DNA of 64,000 nt from Dactylorhiza incarnata (Eukaryota; Streptophyta; Magnoliopsida; Asparagales; Orchidaceae), in the NCBI GenBank assembly GCA_033032865.1, contig JAWHQI010000268.1, positions 310,001 to 374,000 of the forward strand, in the 5' to 3' direction. Every line of letters starts with the position of its first letter. Position 1 is the first letter of the stretch. The notes beneath the pieces are model-generated. The model was given only the letters and a program-made list of their open reading frames with translations, was not told the DNA's origin and searched no databases. A program made the translations under genes and the position numbers. Of the stretch, positions 1 through 10,251 are shown piece by piece.

Positions 1-1
1 T

Positions 2-1392
2 CCTGATGGCTCCATGGATCGATATAAGGCGCGCTTGGTCGCAAAAGGGTACACTCGAACAAAAGGCCTCGATCACCAGGACACGTTTGCCCATGTAGCT
101 AAAATGACAGCAGAGCGAGCTCTTCTCACGGTTGCTGTCTCTAAAGGCTAGTTTCTTCGTCAACTAAATGTCAACAACGCTTTTTTGCATGGAGATCTCC
201 TGGAGGAGTTTATATGCGTCTACCTCCTGGTTTTGCCTCCTCCACAACTGCCAAAACTGAAAATATAGTTTACCGACTACTCAAATCAATCTATGGACTT
301 AAACAATCCTCCAGAGAGTGGTTTTCCAAGTTCTCCAGCACATTGATATCTCTTGGTTTCACACAATCTCAATATGATCACTCTCTTTTTGACCAAATTA
401 AACAATGGCCATTTCTTTGTTCTCTTGGTCTATGTTGACGATATAAATCTCGCCAGCACCCATCAAGCAAATATTGATACATTAACTTATGCTTTGCACC
501 AGCAGTTCAAACTAAAGAATTTAGGATCCTTGACATACTTCATAGGCCTAGAAATTCATCGAACATTCGCCGTCCTTTCCCTACATCAACAAAAGTGCCC
601 AAGATATTATTTCAGATGTTGGCGTGTTTGCAGCTAAATCTAGCTTAATTCCTATAGAACAGAATCATCATCTCAACGATCATGATGGTGAGATACTCCC
701 TGATCCTGCTGCTTATCGGAGATTAATTGGTCGATTAATCTATCTAACAGTCTCTCGGCCTGATCTAGCCTATTTTGTCCATATTTTGAGCCAATTCATG
801 GCTACACCATGACAACCTCACTTAAACATGGCTTACAAAATCCTGCGGTATGTTAAAGCACTCTTGGGCAGGGACTCTATTTCCCTGCTAACTCTCCTTT
901 AAAACTTTCAGCATTTTGAAATTGCCGACTGGGCCTCTTGCCCCATGACCAGGCGATCAACAGCTAGTTTTTGTGTTATGTTGGGGAACTCCCTCATCTC
1001 CTAGAAATAAAAAAAACAGCCCACTATCTCTAAGTCCTCGGGTGAATCTGAATATCGGGCCATGGCCTCTGTCTGTTGCGAGCTCAGCTGGCTTCTCAAT
1101 CTGTTAAACGACCTACAGCTCAAAGATCTTACTCCTCTTTCTCTAGCTCGTGACAATCAAGTTGTGCTTCATATTGCCTCTAATCCCATTTATCATGAAC
1201 GAACGAAGCATATCGAGCTAGATTGCCACTTAGTTCGAGAAAAACTGGCTTCGGGCATGATCGTCGCCCACTATCTACCTACACATCTCCAGCTTGCAGA
1301 TTTTTTCACCAAGGCGCTTGGCCACTCTCAGTTCAAGTTTCTAATAAGCAAGTTGGGCATTTGTACCAACTTACAAATTCCAACTTGGGGGG
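2..1392 (+). pseudogene. Ty1/Copia reverse transcriptase-RNase H remnant (3' part of pol)
   Basis: Translation in pieces gives a Copia RT and RNase H in the usual order. Early motifs are YKARLVAKGY and an NAFLHGDL-like block. The YGLKQSSREW motif follows, then the catalytic YVDD at 431-442, and then RLIGRLIYLTVSRPDLAY. The Copia RNase H tail at 1062-1360 has HERTKHIELDCH and LADFFTKAL. The frame is broken by a TAG at 149-151, by a one-base loss near 205-212, by a shift between the ORFs at 214 and 353, and again near 620. The element enters from the left of the window. It lies antisense to the CRSH exon and probably sits in that gene's first intron. Copia assignment is certain; the lineage was not resolved. 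Confidence 0.93.
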
Positions 1393-1680
1393 AGATGATA
1401 AATTATATAACTGACATCTTTGTAATATTTATTACTTAGTTTTTTAAATTTGAAAAAGATAATTATTCTGTTATTTTCTGTTTAAAAGGCTCTGCATATA
1501 TAAACAGTGCTTCATCTTTCAATGTAAGAATGCATTCTGGAATGAATGAAATCATGAATACAGAGGATTGAGCCCCAAATTACTGTGTCGTTTCCTTGCA
1601 TCTTTGGGATTTCCTGCTTAACATTGTTATCTTCTTCCTCTCCTCTGTTCTGTTCTTCCACTCGACAGAACTGTTGCACA
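1385..1680 (+). mobile_element. Polypurine tract and 3' LTR of the Copia remnant
   Basis: A polypurine tract (TTGGGGGGAGA, 1385-1395) follows the RNase H and abuts a TG start at 1396, the expected layout for a Copia 3' LTR. A TATATAAA box at 1497-1504 fits a plus-strand LTR promoter. The right end is placed at a CA near 1680 but is uncertain because the upstream LTR lies outside the window. Confidence 0.6.
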
Positions 1681-1892
1681 CACTCCCTGTTCATGCGAAC
1701 ACCTTGGGGGAATTCCCGTTCATCTCCACCTAGTGCGAATTAGGTTAGTATCAGATTCATCACCCAACGCAAAGGGGATTCTAATCATCATCTTCACTCA
1801 GACATCAACCAGCGGAAATGCCAGTGCTTTCTCAACAACAACAAAAATTTACAGGAACAAATAACTTCCGGTCACTAATTGCGACAACAAAC

Positions 1893-2309
1893 CTGGAGAT
1901 CCGCAAGAAGGCACGCGACGGACAGCGCCCGGGAGAGTGGAGAACGGCCGTCAGAAGAGAGGGGAAGCGAGTGGAGCAGAGGAATGGCGAGTTTCAGCGA
2001 CTTGAAGAGCAGATGGGAGGAGGAGGTTGTCGAGATCTCGCCCATCCTCTCCGTCAGATCGTTGAATGCCCCCACCAGCTCAACAACTATTTTCCCTCCG
2101 ATGATATCCTCCGCCGCCGGGATAATCGGAGAGGGGGGCGGCGGTAAGTGGACTCCGGCGTGGGTTTTGCAAGCAAAGCATAAAGGCAGGGCGAAGGAAA
2201 CGGGGCGAGGTGAGTAGACGCGTGGGGTTGCTGGAAAGGAGAATGGAGCAGAATGGAAAAGGCGGTAAGCAGAAACAGCCATCCCGGTGGCTGCTGCGGC
2301 GGAGGGCAC
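1893..2309 (-). CDS. CRSH: CRSH, calcium-activated RelA/SpoT homologue: first coding exon only
   Basis: This is an uninterrupted 139-codon reading frame from ATG at 2309 to an exact CAG|GT splice donor (exon ends 1893, intron GT at 1892-1891). Residues 1-45 are rich in Ser, Ala and Pro with few acidic residues, like a chloroplast transit peptide. Residues about 70-139 contain VVELVGAFNDLTERM, LLFKSLKLAIPLLHSLPL and DGRSPLSRALSVACLLADLQ. I recognise these from memory as the conserved N-terminal region of plant CRSH. CRSH makes (p)ppGpp in plastids when calcium binds its C-terminal EF hands. The synthetase and EF-hand exons would lie left of the window. A Copia remnant occupies 2-1680 just past the donor, so either intron 1 was enlarged or the gene was truncated. 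Reading past the donor hits a stop within five codons, which supports splicing. Confidence 0.75.
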
Positions 2310-2480
2310 GACGGCGGCCTATTCATCTCCGGAGGAAACAGCAGGGTTTTGTCAGAGTGATCTTGTGGTTGAGGGTAAATGGGACGTGTGATTGGTTTCT
2401 GATTTGCCGCGATAGCACATATATTTTAAGAGAGTTCATATTAGCAGTTCAATTCGCACCCTAAAAATTGTAAAAATTCT
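2310..2480 (-). promoter_or_regulatory. Probable 5' leader and core promoter of the CRSH exon
   Basis: The sequence directly upstream of the CRSH ATG is mixed CT-rich and then AT-rich on the minus strand, with a TTAAAATATAT stretch near 2420-2430 that could act as a weak TATA element. Nothing else defines a start site. Confidence 0.25.
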
Positions 2481-3067
2481 AATTATATTCGTAATCCAAA
2501 TCTGGCTAATTGCATCCCCCAAATAACCTACTCTTCATCTCTCTCTTGTTGTCTAAATCCTAGCCGTAGTTCTATCGGTCGCGTCATTTTTTCCCCTCTT
2601 AGATTTACCTTCGAAAAAAAAAGGAAATTATCGAGCGAAAATCTCAAAAAAGTAGTCATTTTTCTGATTAGAGGAAGGTTTGCATGTCATTTAACTTGGT
2701 TTAGAGTTAATTCTTCTATGCATGTCATTTAACTTATTTTTCTGCTAGGTTTGTAAATTGTTTGTCTTTAAAATATTTTTCTAGGCTTCTAGTACTTAAT
2801 AAATGAGCAAAGTGTTTCGCTTATTTAGGTTGGGAGTGGGGTGCAAATATAATTTTGTACTACAAATAAAATTTATGGACTACGAATAGCGATGGACTGC
2901 GAACAGCCAGTTCAGAACTGCTAATATCAACTCTCTATTTTAAAGCGCGCATATTTTAATGTGCATACATCTTAAAGTTCATTGCAATGATTCATACGGA
3001 CCGTCAAATCAATGCACTTTACGATAAAGTGCAAAAATATCCCCTTTCCCACCGCACTAGGACCGGC
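2481..3067. other. AT-rich intergenic stretch, no gene seen
   Basis: No coding frame, repeat pair or transposon terminus was recognised here. It may include distal promoter sequence of the CRSH exon. Confidence 0.5.
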
Positions 3068-3070
3068 TTA

Positions 3071-3194
3071 GGCTTCGTTTGGGGGGACTTATTTTCACCG
3101 GTCAAGCGGTTACGACCGCATGAACCGGACCATAATTAAGGTCCGATTCATGCGGTCGTAACCGCGGTGAAAATAAGTCCCCCCAAACGAAACC
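3071..3194. mobile_element. Tourist-like MITE, 124 bp near-perfect palindrome
   Basis: The two halves are almost perfect inverted repeats, from GGCTTCGTTTGGGGGGACTT on the left to its complement on the right, around a short AATTAA loop. The element is flanked by TTA at 3068-3070 and TTA at 3195-3197. A 3-bp TTA duplication with a GG..TTCGTTTGG terminus is characteristic of Tourist elements moved by PIF/Harbinger transposases. Confidence 0.9.
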
Positions 3195-3254
3195 TTAGAG
3201 ATATTTTTTATTTGGATTATTGGATTAAATTAACGGTTTATTGTTTAAGATTTA

Positions 3255-3533
3255 GGACCCGTTTAGAATTGTGGTGGTGGCGACGGTGAACGTGATGGTT
3301 ATGAATTATCGTTCGTGATCGTCCAACCTCATTTAAAAGATTTAATCATTTTTATGTTCAAGGTTATTTTTTTTCTTTTGCGGCGATCATAACCGTTGTT
3401 ATATCAAATATATATTTTATGATTTTTTTTTCGTTTGCGGCGATCATAACCGTTGTTATGTCAAATATATATTTTATGATGATTAAGTTTTTGTCCAAAC
3501 TCACTAGAGTAAAAATGCGCTCCAAATAGCCTC
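3255..3533. mobile_element. Decayed Tourist-like MITE with internal 57-bp tandem duplication
   Basis: The left end GGACCCGTTTAG follows TTA, and the right end complements GAGGCTATTTGGAGC. The interior matches the family at 4084-4293 and 19844-20284 (CGGCGATCATAACCG, TCCAAACTCACTAGAG). A roughly 57-bp segment is present twice head to tail at about 3366-3479, including GCGGCGATCATAACCGTTGT in both copies. Confidence 0.6.
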
Positions 3534-3536
3534 TAA

Positions 3537-3697
3537 GTTTTTAGTTATCTAAAGTGCACATTTTTTTATGCTCAAAACTATTTTTATTTTCTTGGTGGCT
3601 GTCATAATCAATGTTTTGTCGAACACACATTCTATAATTGTAGTATTTTAGTCTAAACTCATCGGAGCAAAAAAAAAATTGCAACAAACGGAGTCTT
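3537..3697. mobile_element. Half of a further MITE of the same family
   Basis: TTTTCTTGGTGGCTGTCATA, then AAACTCATCGGAGCAA, then a terminus complementary to a GACTCCGTTTGTTGC end match the right half of the neighbouring family. The left half is missing. Confidence 0.45.
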
Positions 3698-4080
3698 AAA
3701 CCTATTCCATGAAATAATGAATCATAAAATGGATTCTCATCATTTGATTTTAAACGAAGAGGATCATCATTTGGACCGCACCTCTACCAGAAGGCGCCTA
3801 CGATCGTGCACGCACGAGATCCTTGAAAAATCTGTGGCTTTCTACCCGATCGCGAGTTTTACGTGCATTAGTGTAGAAATGAGAACATTGGTGTAGACCC
3901 CTGAGGCTGCTTAAATTTGTTATATGTTAAATATGATCTGCAAATACCATTTTACAGCTAGAATGAGTCCAATATGAACAATGGCTTAACATGATTTTTA
4001 AGTAATTAATGCCCCAGGAATCATGCTATACTATTTTATATGCATTTTGATTAAAAAAATTGCGTGATTTTCTATAACTT
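3698..4080. other. Intergenic, no gene seen
   Basis: Mixed-composition sequence without a supported reading frame or transposon end. Confidence 0.45.
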
Positions 4081-4083
4081 TTA

Positions 4084-4293
4084 GGCTCTGTTTGGTGCGG
4101 CGTTTTTGCTTCCGTGAATTTGGAGAAAAACTCTATCCTCGTAGAATGCATGTTTGGCATGACAGCAGTTATGACCGCCACCAAGAAAAGATTACTAGTT
4201 TTGAACAAAAAAGTGGATGAAGTTCTTTAAACGCCCGAACGACAGCTCATGACCACCACGTTCGGGACTGTCACCGTTGCGCCAAACAAAACC
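4084..4293. mobile_element. Tourist-like MITE, 210 bp
   Basis: The left terminus GGCTCTGTTTGGTGCGGCG pairs with the right terminus, whose complement reads GGTTTTGTTTGGCGCAACG. Flanks are TTA on the left and TAT on the right, so the target duplication has decayed. The interior (ATGTTTGGCATGACAGCAGT, GACCGCCACCAAGAAAA) is the reference for the related copies at 3255, 19844 and 19977. Confidence 0.75.
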
Positions 4294-4555
4294 TATAATA
4301 TGTTAATTATTCTTAAAAGAAGAATAAAACAAAAATAATTCAACGAGTGAGGATCTGATCATTAAAATAATTAAACATTTAAATTTTGGATGATGTCACA
4401 TTCAACGGGTGTTTATATTTGTATGTCTCAAATCGATATTTGCAACCATTCGATATATATTTGCATCTCATAATAAATAATCAAAATTCTGAATTTTTTA
4501 ACTCATGGCAATAATAGAATTTAAATGCATGACAAGAAATTAAAGACGGATGTTA

Positions 4556-4920
4556 TGTGCAAACCTGTTTTGTCTACGTGCAAATCATCAAAACTCGCGC
4601 TTTTTGAAAATACATCTTATAGGTGCATTTTTAGGAAAAGTGTTCGAGATCTACAACTTTCGTGTTGAACATTTTACCTAAAAATGCACCTATAAGACGT
4701 ATTTTCAAAATGCGCGAGATATATGTGAAATGTTTCGCGCCTTTTGAAAATACGCCTTATAGGTGCATTTTTAGGCAAAATGTTCAGCACGAAAGTTGTA
4801 GTTCACGACGAGATCTACAACTTTGATGCTGAACACTTTTCCTAAAAATGCTCCTATAAGGCGTATTTTTAAAAAGCGCGAGTTTTGATGGTTTGCACGT
4901 AGCCAAAACCGGTTTTCATA
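4556..4920. repeat. Foldback element with nested inverted repeats
   Basis: The outer arms (from CTACGTGCAAATCATCAAAA at about 4573, matching the complement of GTTTGCACGTAGCCAAAACC near 4890-4910) enclose an inner inverted pair around AAAATGCACCTATAAGACGT and TTATAGGTGCATTTTTAGGC. The GCGCGAG/CTCGCGC core recurs four times in alternating orientation. No coding capacity. No target duplication was defined. Confidence 0.65.
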
Positions 4921-4980
4921 GTTTTCCTGGCCAAAACTGTTATCTAAATTAGTGTTTAGGTGACTGTTGTATTCCTTCTA

Positions 4981-5300
4981 TGGAGGAATGGACGCGCTTG
5001 GCACTGAACAGCTCGAGAAGAAGACAGAGACGGCGCATCTGGCGCCAGAACTCGTCGTAAGGGGCGAATGTGATGTCCTCTCCGCCGTAGAAGATGGCGT
5101 TGAAGGAGGGAAAGATGGGCCAGGAGGCGAGACCATGTCGTGAGTTTTCAGGATCTCTTTTGCGGCAGAGGAGGAGACCACGGCGGCATAGATCTCACCG
5201 AGCTTGAGGCGCATGATCGGCGAGCGGTGGAGTTCGGCGGTAGTCTGGCGGCGAACGGCAGCAGGCGAACGGCGCTGGAGAATAGGGTTGGAGTTCGGCA
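4981..5300 (-). pseudogene. Cytochrome P450 (CYP71-type) N-terminal fragment
   Basis: The minus strand encodes MRLKLGEIYAAVVSSSAAKE and ILKTHDMV. After a one-base shift near 5127 the next frame gives FPSFNAIFYGGEDITFAP and then YDEFWRQMRRLCLL. These are the conserved N-terminal region of plant A-type P450s (the LKLGEI block, the VVSSPEAAKEILKTHD region and the WRQMRR C-helix). The haem-binding cysteine region and everything after residue about 120 are absent. Upstream of 5226 the sequence is only loosely P450-like. It is a dead fragment. Confidence 0.8.
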
Positions 5301-5492
5301 CGAGAATGGTGAGAGGCGAAAACAAGAAACTAGGTTAGCAGGCTGCAAAGAGAGAGCGGTTTTGGGGTTATTAGGTGTTAAAAAATAAGAGAGATTGTGG
5401 GTTATAAATATCTATTGTAGGCCTGCCACATATATATTCATTGAGAAAATATAAATCGCACAGTTACAAATATAATCACTCAAAAACATTTA

Positions 5493-5968
5493 GGCTCCGT
5501 TCGTTTCGCAGTGATTGGAGGGAAGGAATTGGAATTGGGCATCACAATTCCAAATTTTTTGTTCGTTTAATGTTTCTTAGGAAGGAATTAACATTCACAG
5601 AAAACTTATGGGTTTTGGAGGAAGGTGTTTGACCATAACCAATTCTAGCGTTCGTTTGCTTATTTTAAAGGAGGGGATTGGTTTTGGCCCAAAACCCATG
5701 GATTTTACTCTTTGAAAAATTCTTATGTACCCAAAACTTGCCTATTTAGATAGATTTTGGGACAGTTTTGACACTGTTCATCATCATTTTGGCCGGAGTT
5801 TCGCCTATTGAGATCGGGCGATAGCTTCAACTTAGAATTTTTTTCTCTCAAAACCTTCTCCAAACGGACACAAGAATTTATTTTTTTCCTATTTCCAAAC
5901 CCTCTGCGTCATAGATTTTCGGCCAAAACCAATTTCTGTCTCTCAAAACCTACCAAACCAATAAATAT
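5493..5968. mobile_element. Probable MITE related to the one at 20947-21437
   Basis: It starts after TTA with GGCTCCGTTCGTTT and ends with CTCAAAACCTACCAAACCAA, which matches the sub-terminal end of the 20947 element (CTACAAAACCTATCAAACAA). The last bases of the right terminus are missing. The interior shares the AAGGAATTGG and CCAATTTC themes. Confidence 0.5.
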
Positions 5969-5996
5969 TTGAAATATAATCATATTGGAAGCTTAC

Positions 5997-6409
5997 TGTC
6001 ACGGACTTGTCTTCTTACAAGCTCCCGTGCGGCCTTAGCTCCTCCTCGCTACTCCGCGTAGCCAAGCTAAGTCAGCCTCTCCTGCAAGAACTAGGTGGTG
6101 ATGAAGAAATGATGCAAAATAGAACTCAAGAGAACTCACAATTGCAATGGAAACTCAAAGAACTCTATTGGTTCTCCAAACTTGGATGATTTACAAATGA
6201 GGGGGTCTTCCCCTTTTATAGGCCCCAAAGAGGTTTCCCTCCCAAGCACAGAAGATTCTAGACCACTACCATTCTAGAGTGTTCTATACAAATCTAGTAT
6301 ATACATGATCATGAATTATGTAGAACTTTCTAGCATCTTCCCATGTACAAGCTTCTGGATTTCTCTGGAATCTTCCCGTGTATTAACCCCCAAATACAGA
6401 TGAGTGACA
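5997..6409 (-). repeat. 3' LTR of the chromovirus (413 bp)
   Basis: It begins TGTCACGGACTTG and ends GAGTGACA in plus orientation, so the outer bases are TG...CA. On the minus strand a GGTGGGGGAGGA polypurine tract (6410-6421) abuts it, marking it as the 3' LTR. A plus-strand CTTTTATAGG stretch near 6215 can be read as a minus-strand TATA box. Confidence 0.95.
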
Positions 6410-6420
6410 TCCTCCCCCAC

Positions 6421-7191
6421 CTATCCTGGGGACGTCCTCGTCGCCTCGTACTGCTGAAGGATGTCCTTGAATTGCCATAAGTCTTCTAATGTTTCCCATG
6501 TAACTTCGGATTCGGGCAATCCCTTCCACTTGATCAGATATTGTGTGCATAGTGGCACACCTCTTCTTCGAACTACTCTTTTTGTGAGCACCTCTTCTAC
6601 TTCTTTGTCGAAAGACTTTGTCACCACTGGAGGTGCCCACTTTGACTCCCCTCTTTGAAGGTCTTCATCATCTCTTTGGTATGGCTTGAGCATACTTGCA
6701 TGAAAAACCGAATGGATCTTCAATGAGCTAGGTAGGTCAAGGAGATAGGAAACCTTTCCCACTTTTGCCACTACCGGGAATGGGCCTTCATATTTCCTCA
6801 CAAAGCCTTTGTGTACACTGCGCAAGGCTTTAAATTGTTGAGGTAAGAGTTTTACCATCACCATGTCTCCCACTGTATACTCCACATTCCTCCGTTTTGC
6901 ATCGACCCACTTCTTCATCCTCTTGCGGGCCTTCTCTAAGCATGATCTGGCTAAGTCGGCATGCTCCTCCCATGACTTAGCCATCCTCCAAGCTCCTGGA
7001 CTTCTCCCATAATCAGTGGTGGTCGCCAATGTCTGCGGTGTGAGAGGTTGCCTCCACGTGGCAAGCTCAAATGGACTTCGCCCCGTGGCTTCACTCCGTT
7101 GCAGATTATAGGAGAATTGCGCCGCATCCATAAGTTTTGCCCAATCCTTTTGATTGGCACCCACAAAGTGTTGTAAGTAGCATTCTAACAA
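6421..7191 (-). pseudogene. Chromovirus integrase C-terminus and chromodomain
   Basis: This 256-codon frame starts within the integrase core (LLECYLQHFV-like, AQFSYNLQRSEATGRSPFEL). It runs through the GPY/F-type module (RKYEGPFPVVAKVGKVSYLL, IHSVFHASMLKPY). It ends with a chromodomain at about residues 195-250 (VEEVLTKRVVRRR, YLIKWKGLPESEVTWE). Chromodomains of this class steer integration toward marked heterochromatin. The end of the frame lies only a few bases from the polypurine tract, as is usual for a chromovirus pol. The frame opens mid-domain because of the stop and shift at 7204-7255. Confidence 0.93.
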
Positions 7192-8338
7192 GGTGTTTAC
7201 CCTTTATGTTTGCCCATCTGATTGTGGGTGGAAGCTGGTAGAGAAGTTTAACTCTTACCCAAGTAATCTGAAAAGCTCCGTCCATAGCTTCCCCGTGAAG
7301 AGAGGGTCCCAATCATTCACAATATTCTTCGGCAACCCCCAATACTTCACTACGTGTTTGAAGAATAGCCACGCCGTCTCTTCCGCCGTTGCATCTTTCA
7401 CACTTAGTATAAAAGTGCCATACTTGGAAAAGCAATCTACCACCACCAGGATAGATCCGCAACCTTCAGATTTGGGCAGAGCGTTGATGTAATCTAGCGT
7501 CACCGTCTCCCATGGATATTCTGGCACTGGTATGGGCTCCAAGAGTCCTGCTTGCTGCTTGTTCTCCACCTTGTCTTGTTGGCAAACAAGACATGTCTTC
7601 CCGTAAAGCTCAATGTCGCCCCTCATTTGCGGCCAATAGTAAGAATCCTCCATCAACGCTATAGTACGTTTTTGCCCCGGATGTCCAGCCCACTTGGTGT
7701 CATGACACTCCTTGATTAAGTCCCTCCGCAGGTTTCCCCATTTTGGGATGTATAACCTTCCTCCTTTGGTGTAGAGTAGCCCATCCTCTACCCAAAATCT
7801 CTTTGTTCGACCTTCTTTAGCTAAGAGCATGAGTTCCTTGGCCACTGAATCCTCGTTCAACCCAATCTTTACCCGCTCCAAGAGATCGCTCTTTGCTATT
7901 GAGATTGCCGCCAGTTCTTTCTTGCGGCTCAGTGCGTCTGCCACAACATTGGCTTTGCCTGGTTTATGTTCCAAGACAAAGTCAAACTCTGCTAGGAAAT
8001 CCTGCCACCTAGCTTGCTTGGCCAACAATTTCTTCTGTGTTTGAAAGTATGTGGTCGCGACATTGTCGGTCTTGATTAGGAACGGTGCTCCAAGCAAGTA
8101 ATGTCTCCATACATGCAAGCCGTGTATGATGGTCGTCATCTCCTTCTCTTGCACCGTGTATCATCGTTCCGCCTCATTCAACTTGCGACTCTCAAAGGCA
8201 AGTGGATGTCCTTCCTGCATCAATACTCCTCAGATAACAAAGTCTGATGCATCGGTGTGTAATTCAAACTTCTTTTCAAAGTCTGGGAGTGCAAGCACGG
8301 GTTCCGTGCTTACAGCCTTCTTCAAATCTGCAAAAGCT
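7192..8338 (-). pseudogene. Chromovirus RNase H and integrase (HHCC zinc finger plus catalytic core)
   Basis: RNase H is recognisable from HTDASDF near 8240 (followed by an in-frame stop) through LEHKPGKANVVADALSR. The integrase zinc finger has HDTKWAGHPG and CLVCQQ. The core has TLDYINALPKSEG (first Asp) and VVVDCFSKYGTF. It continues to NDWDPLFTGKLW at the second Asp, where chromoviruses normally have SDRDP. After a shift near 7255 the conserved HPQSDGQT block is present. The next codon, where the catalytic Glu belongs, is TAA (7204-7206). The integrase is therefore inactive. Confidence 0.92.
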
Positions 8339-8614
8339 TATTGGCATTCTTCAGTCCAGCTCCAAGCTTTCTCCTTCTTTAGCGGCTCTATAAGTGGTAC
8401 TGCTCTCTTTGAATACCCCATGATGAATCGTCGATAGTAGTTTACCAAACCGAGAAATGATCTCAGTTCTGTCACCTTTGTCGGCGACTCCCATTCGACA
8501 ATCGCCCGTACCTTGTCCATGTCCATCTTTAGTTGGCCATGTCCGATGACATGCCCAAGAAAGTGTACCTCCTCTTGCCCAAATGAACACTTTGACTGTT
8601 TTACATGGAGTTCA
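8338..8614 (-). pseudogene. Chromovirus reverse transcriptase, 3' segment
   Basis: The frame resumes at the left edge of the insertion with [13 protein letters not shown], then [11 protein letters not shown]. It continues through the connection domain ([28 protein letters not shown]). The stretch that should join this to the 17054-17503 segment, including the YLDD catalytic motif, is missing from both sides of the insert. Confidence 0.92.
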
Positions 8615-10251
8615 TGTTGGATCTGATGGCGCCCTTAGAGGGGGTAAATAAGGGTTTTATGGAATTTAAATCCTATTTAAGTTAATCAGAGTCTGGGACT
8701 GAAGTTTCAGAATATTATATAGAAAAATATATTTAAATATTCCAGATAGGATTGTAATGAAGATTCCTTTTTAAATAATTGAAACAAAACTTTTTGTTGA
8801 CTGTTGCTAACGCCTGACGTTAAGTCTTAACGTTGGGCGTTAGCTCTCCACAGAATATTCATCAGAACAAAAAGATTGTCACAGTGATTTTACTTATGAA
8901 TTCCAGAAAATCAGAGATAATGAGAATAATTATTGTATTTCAAAGATAATTATACAAATGTTAATTTTGATACTTTGATGAAAATAGAAATTAAAACATT
9001 CTTGAAGAGGAAATAAAATCAATTGAATAGAACATTAAAAGACATGATTTTATTTCATAATAAATTGAATACACAAATGTTTAATTTCTATAACGCTAGA
9101 AATCAAGGCGAAAATATGTAAAAACATTTTTTGTTATTTCATCGGTCCTTCTCTCAAGGACCGGTTGGCTATAGCGTATCTATCCCTAGATAAGGCCTCT
9201 AGCCACCCCTAGATCTACCCTCGACCTAGTCGCCACGCACAAGGCGGTGAATTACCCCATAAGCCTCACAAGGACCTAGTCGCCAACACAAGGCGAATTT
9301 ACCCATGGAATCCTTCCCGGAATCCGACGTTCTCACCGAACAATTTCTCCACACAAAATATAAAAAGGAAAAATAAAAGATTACAAAATAAGTAGAGAGA
9401 AACTCCCCAAGAAATTCTGAAGGTGAAGACGAAGTCGATGTAGATGTTGACGTTCTTGAAACGATCGTCCTTCGTATGGAATATGCGTTGTAGACCTTCT
9501 CCTTCAAAATCTTCTTTAGATCTTCATGTTAGCCCAAGGAAGATCTCTTAATTGTTGTACACAAACCTCTCTCCAAAGTATCAGAATTCTGGAATCATCT
9601 CTTGTCAATTTGAATGAGAGGACCTGTACTTTTAAATAGCCTCGGAAGCTAACGCTCAGCGTTAAGGGTTAACGTCGGTGTTAGTGAGAGTGCACTATCA
9701 TGGCTAAAATCGCGCAACCGTCAAGATCGTGACAGTTTGTGGATTCAACGCGGGCCAGTTCGTCGAACGCCCTTCTCATTTCGTCGAACGCAGGTCCAGT
9801 TCATCGAACGCAGGTCCAGTTCGTCGAACGCAGGTCCTGTTCGTCGAACGCAGGTCCTATTCGTCGAACGCGGATTCTTCGGGCAGAATTTCGTCGAACG
9901 GAGAGCAAAGTTCGTCAAACGGCTAGCGCCGACGTTAAGTACTAACGCCTGATGTTGTCTCTGCCTTCTCTCTGCCTTCTCAATGGATTTCTTCTCGACG
10001 ACATTTCTTCTCGACGGATTCCTTCTCAACGGATGTTAACGCAGGGCGTTAACAGCTAACACGGGGCGTTAACAGCTAACGCGGGGCGTTAGCTCTCTTT
10101 CCAGAGAGTCATCTCCATTCAGTATACTATTCAAGGAATGTGTAGCTATAGTTCCTGTACAACCTGCACACTATAAATACACAAAATACTAGATCAAATA
10201 CAACACGGTATTTGTTATTCTCAAACCAAGAGATGCGGAACATAGGCTGCA
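8615..10251 (-). repeat. 3' LTR of the Sirevirus-like element (1,637 bp)
   Basis: It begins TGTTGGATCTGATGGCGC at 8615 and ends GGCTGCA at 10251. It matches 15627-17053 nearly base for base over about 1.4 kb. Short palindromic motifs of the type TTAACGCnGGGCGTTA recur near 8815-8840, 9650-9685 and 10030-10095. The last 280 bp or so have no counterpart in the other LTR because that copy is truncated. Confidence 0.92.
9754..9926. repeat. 20-bp tandem repeat inside the LTR
   Basis: About seven copies of a unit close to GTTCGTCGAACGCAGGTCCA. Each unit carries the palindrome TTCGTCGAA or TTCATCGAA. The same array occurs at 16817-16992 in the other LTR. Confidence 0.9.

Noticed and set aside
1818..2217. 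Plus-strand frames opposite the CRSH exon
   Set aside because: Antisense shadows of a GC-richer coding exon; the minus frame has the conserved protein and splice donor.
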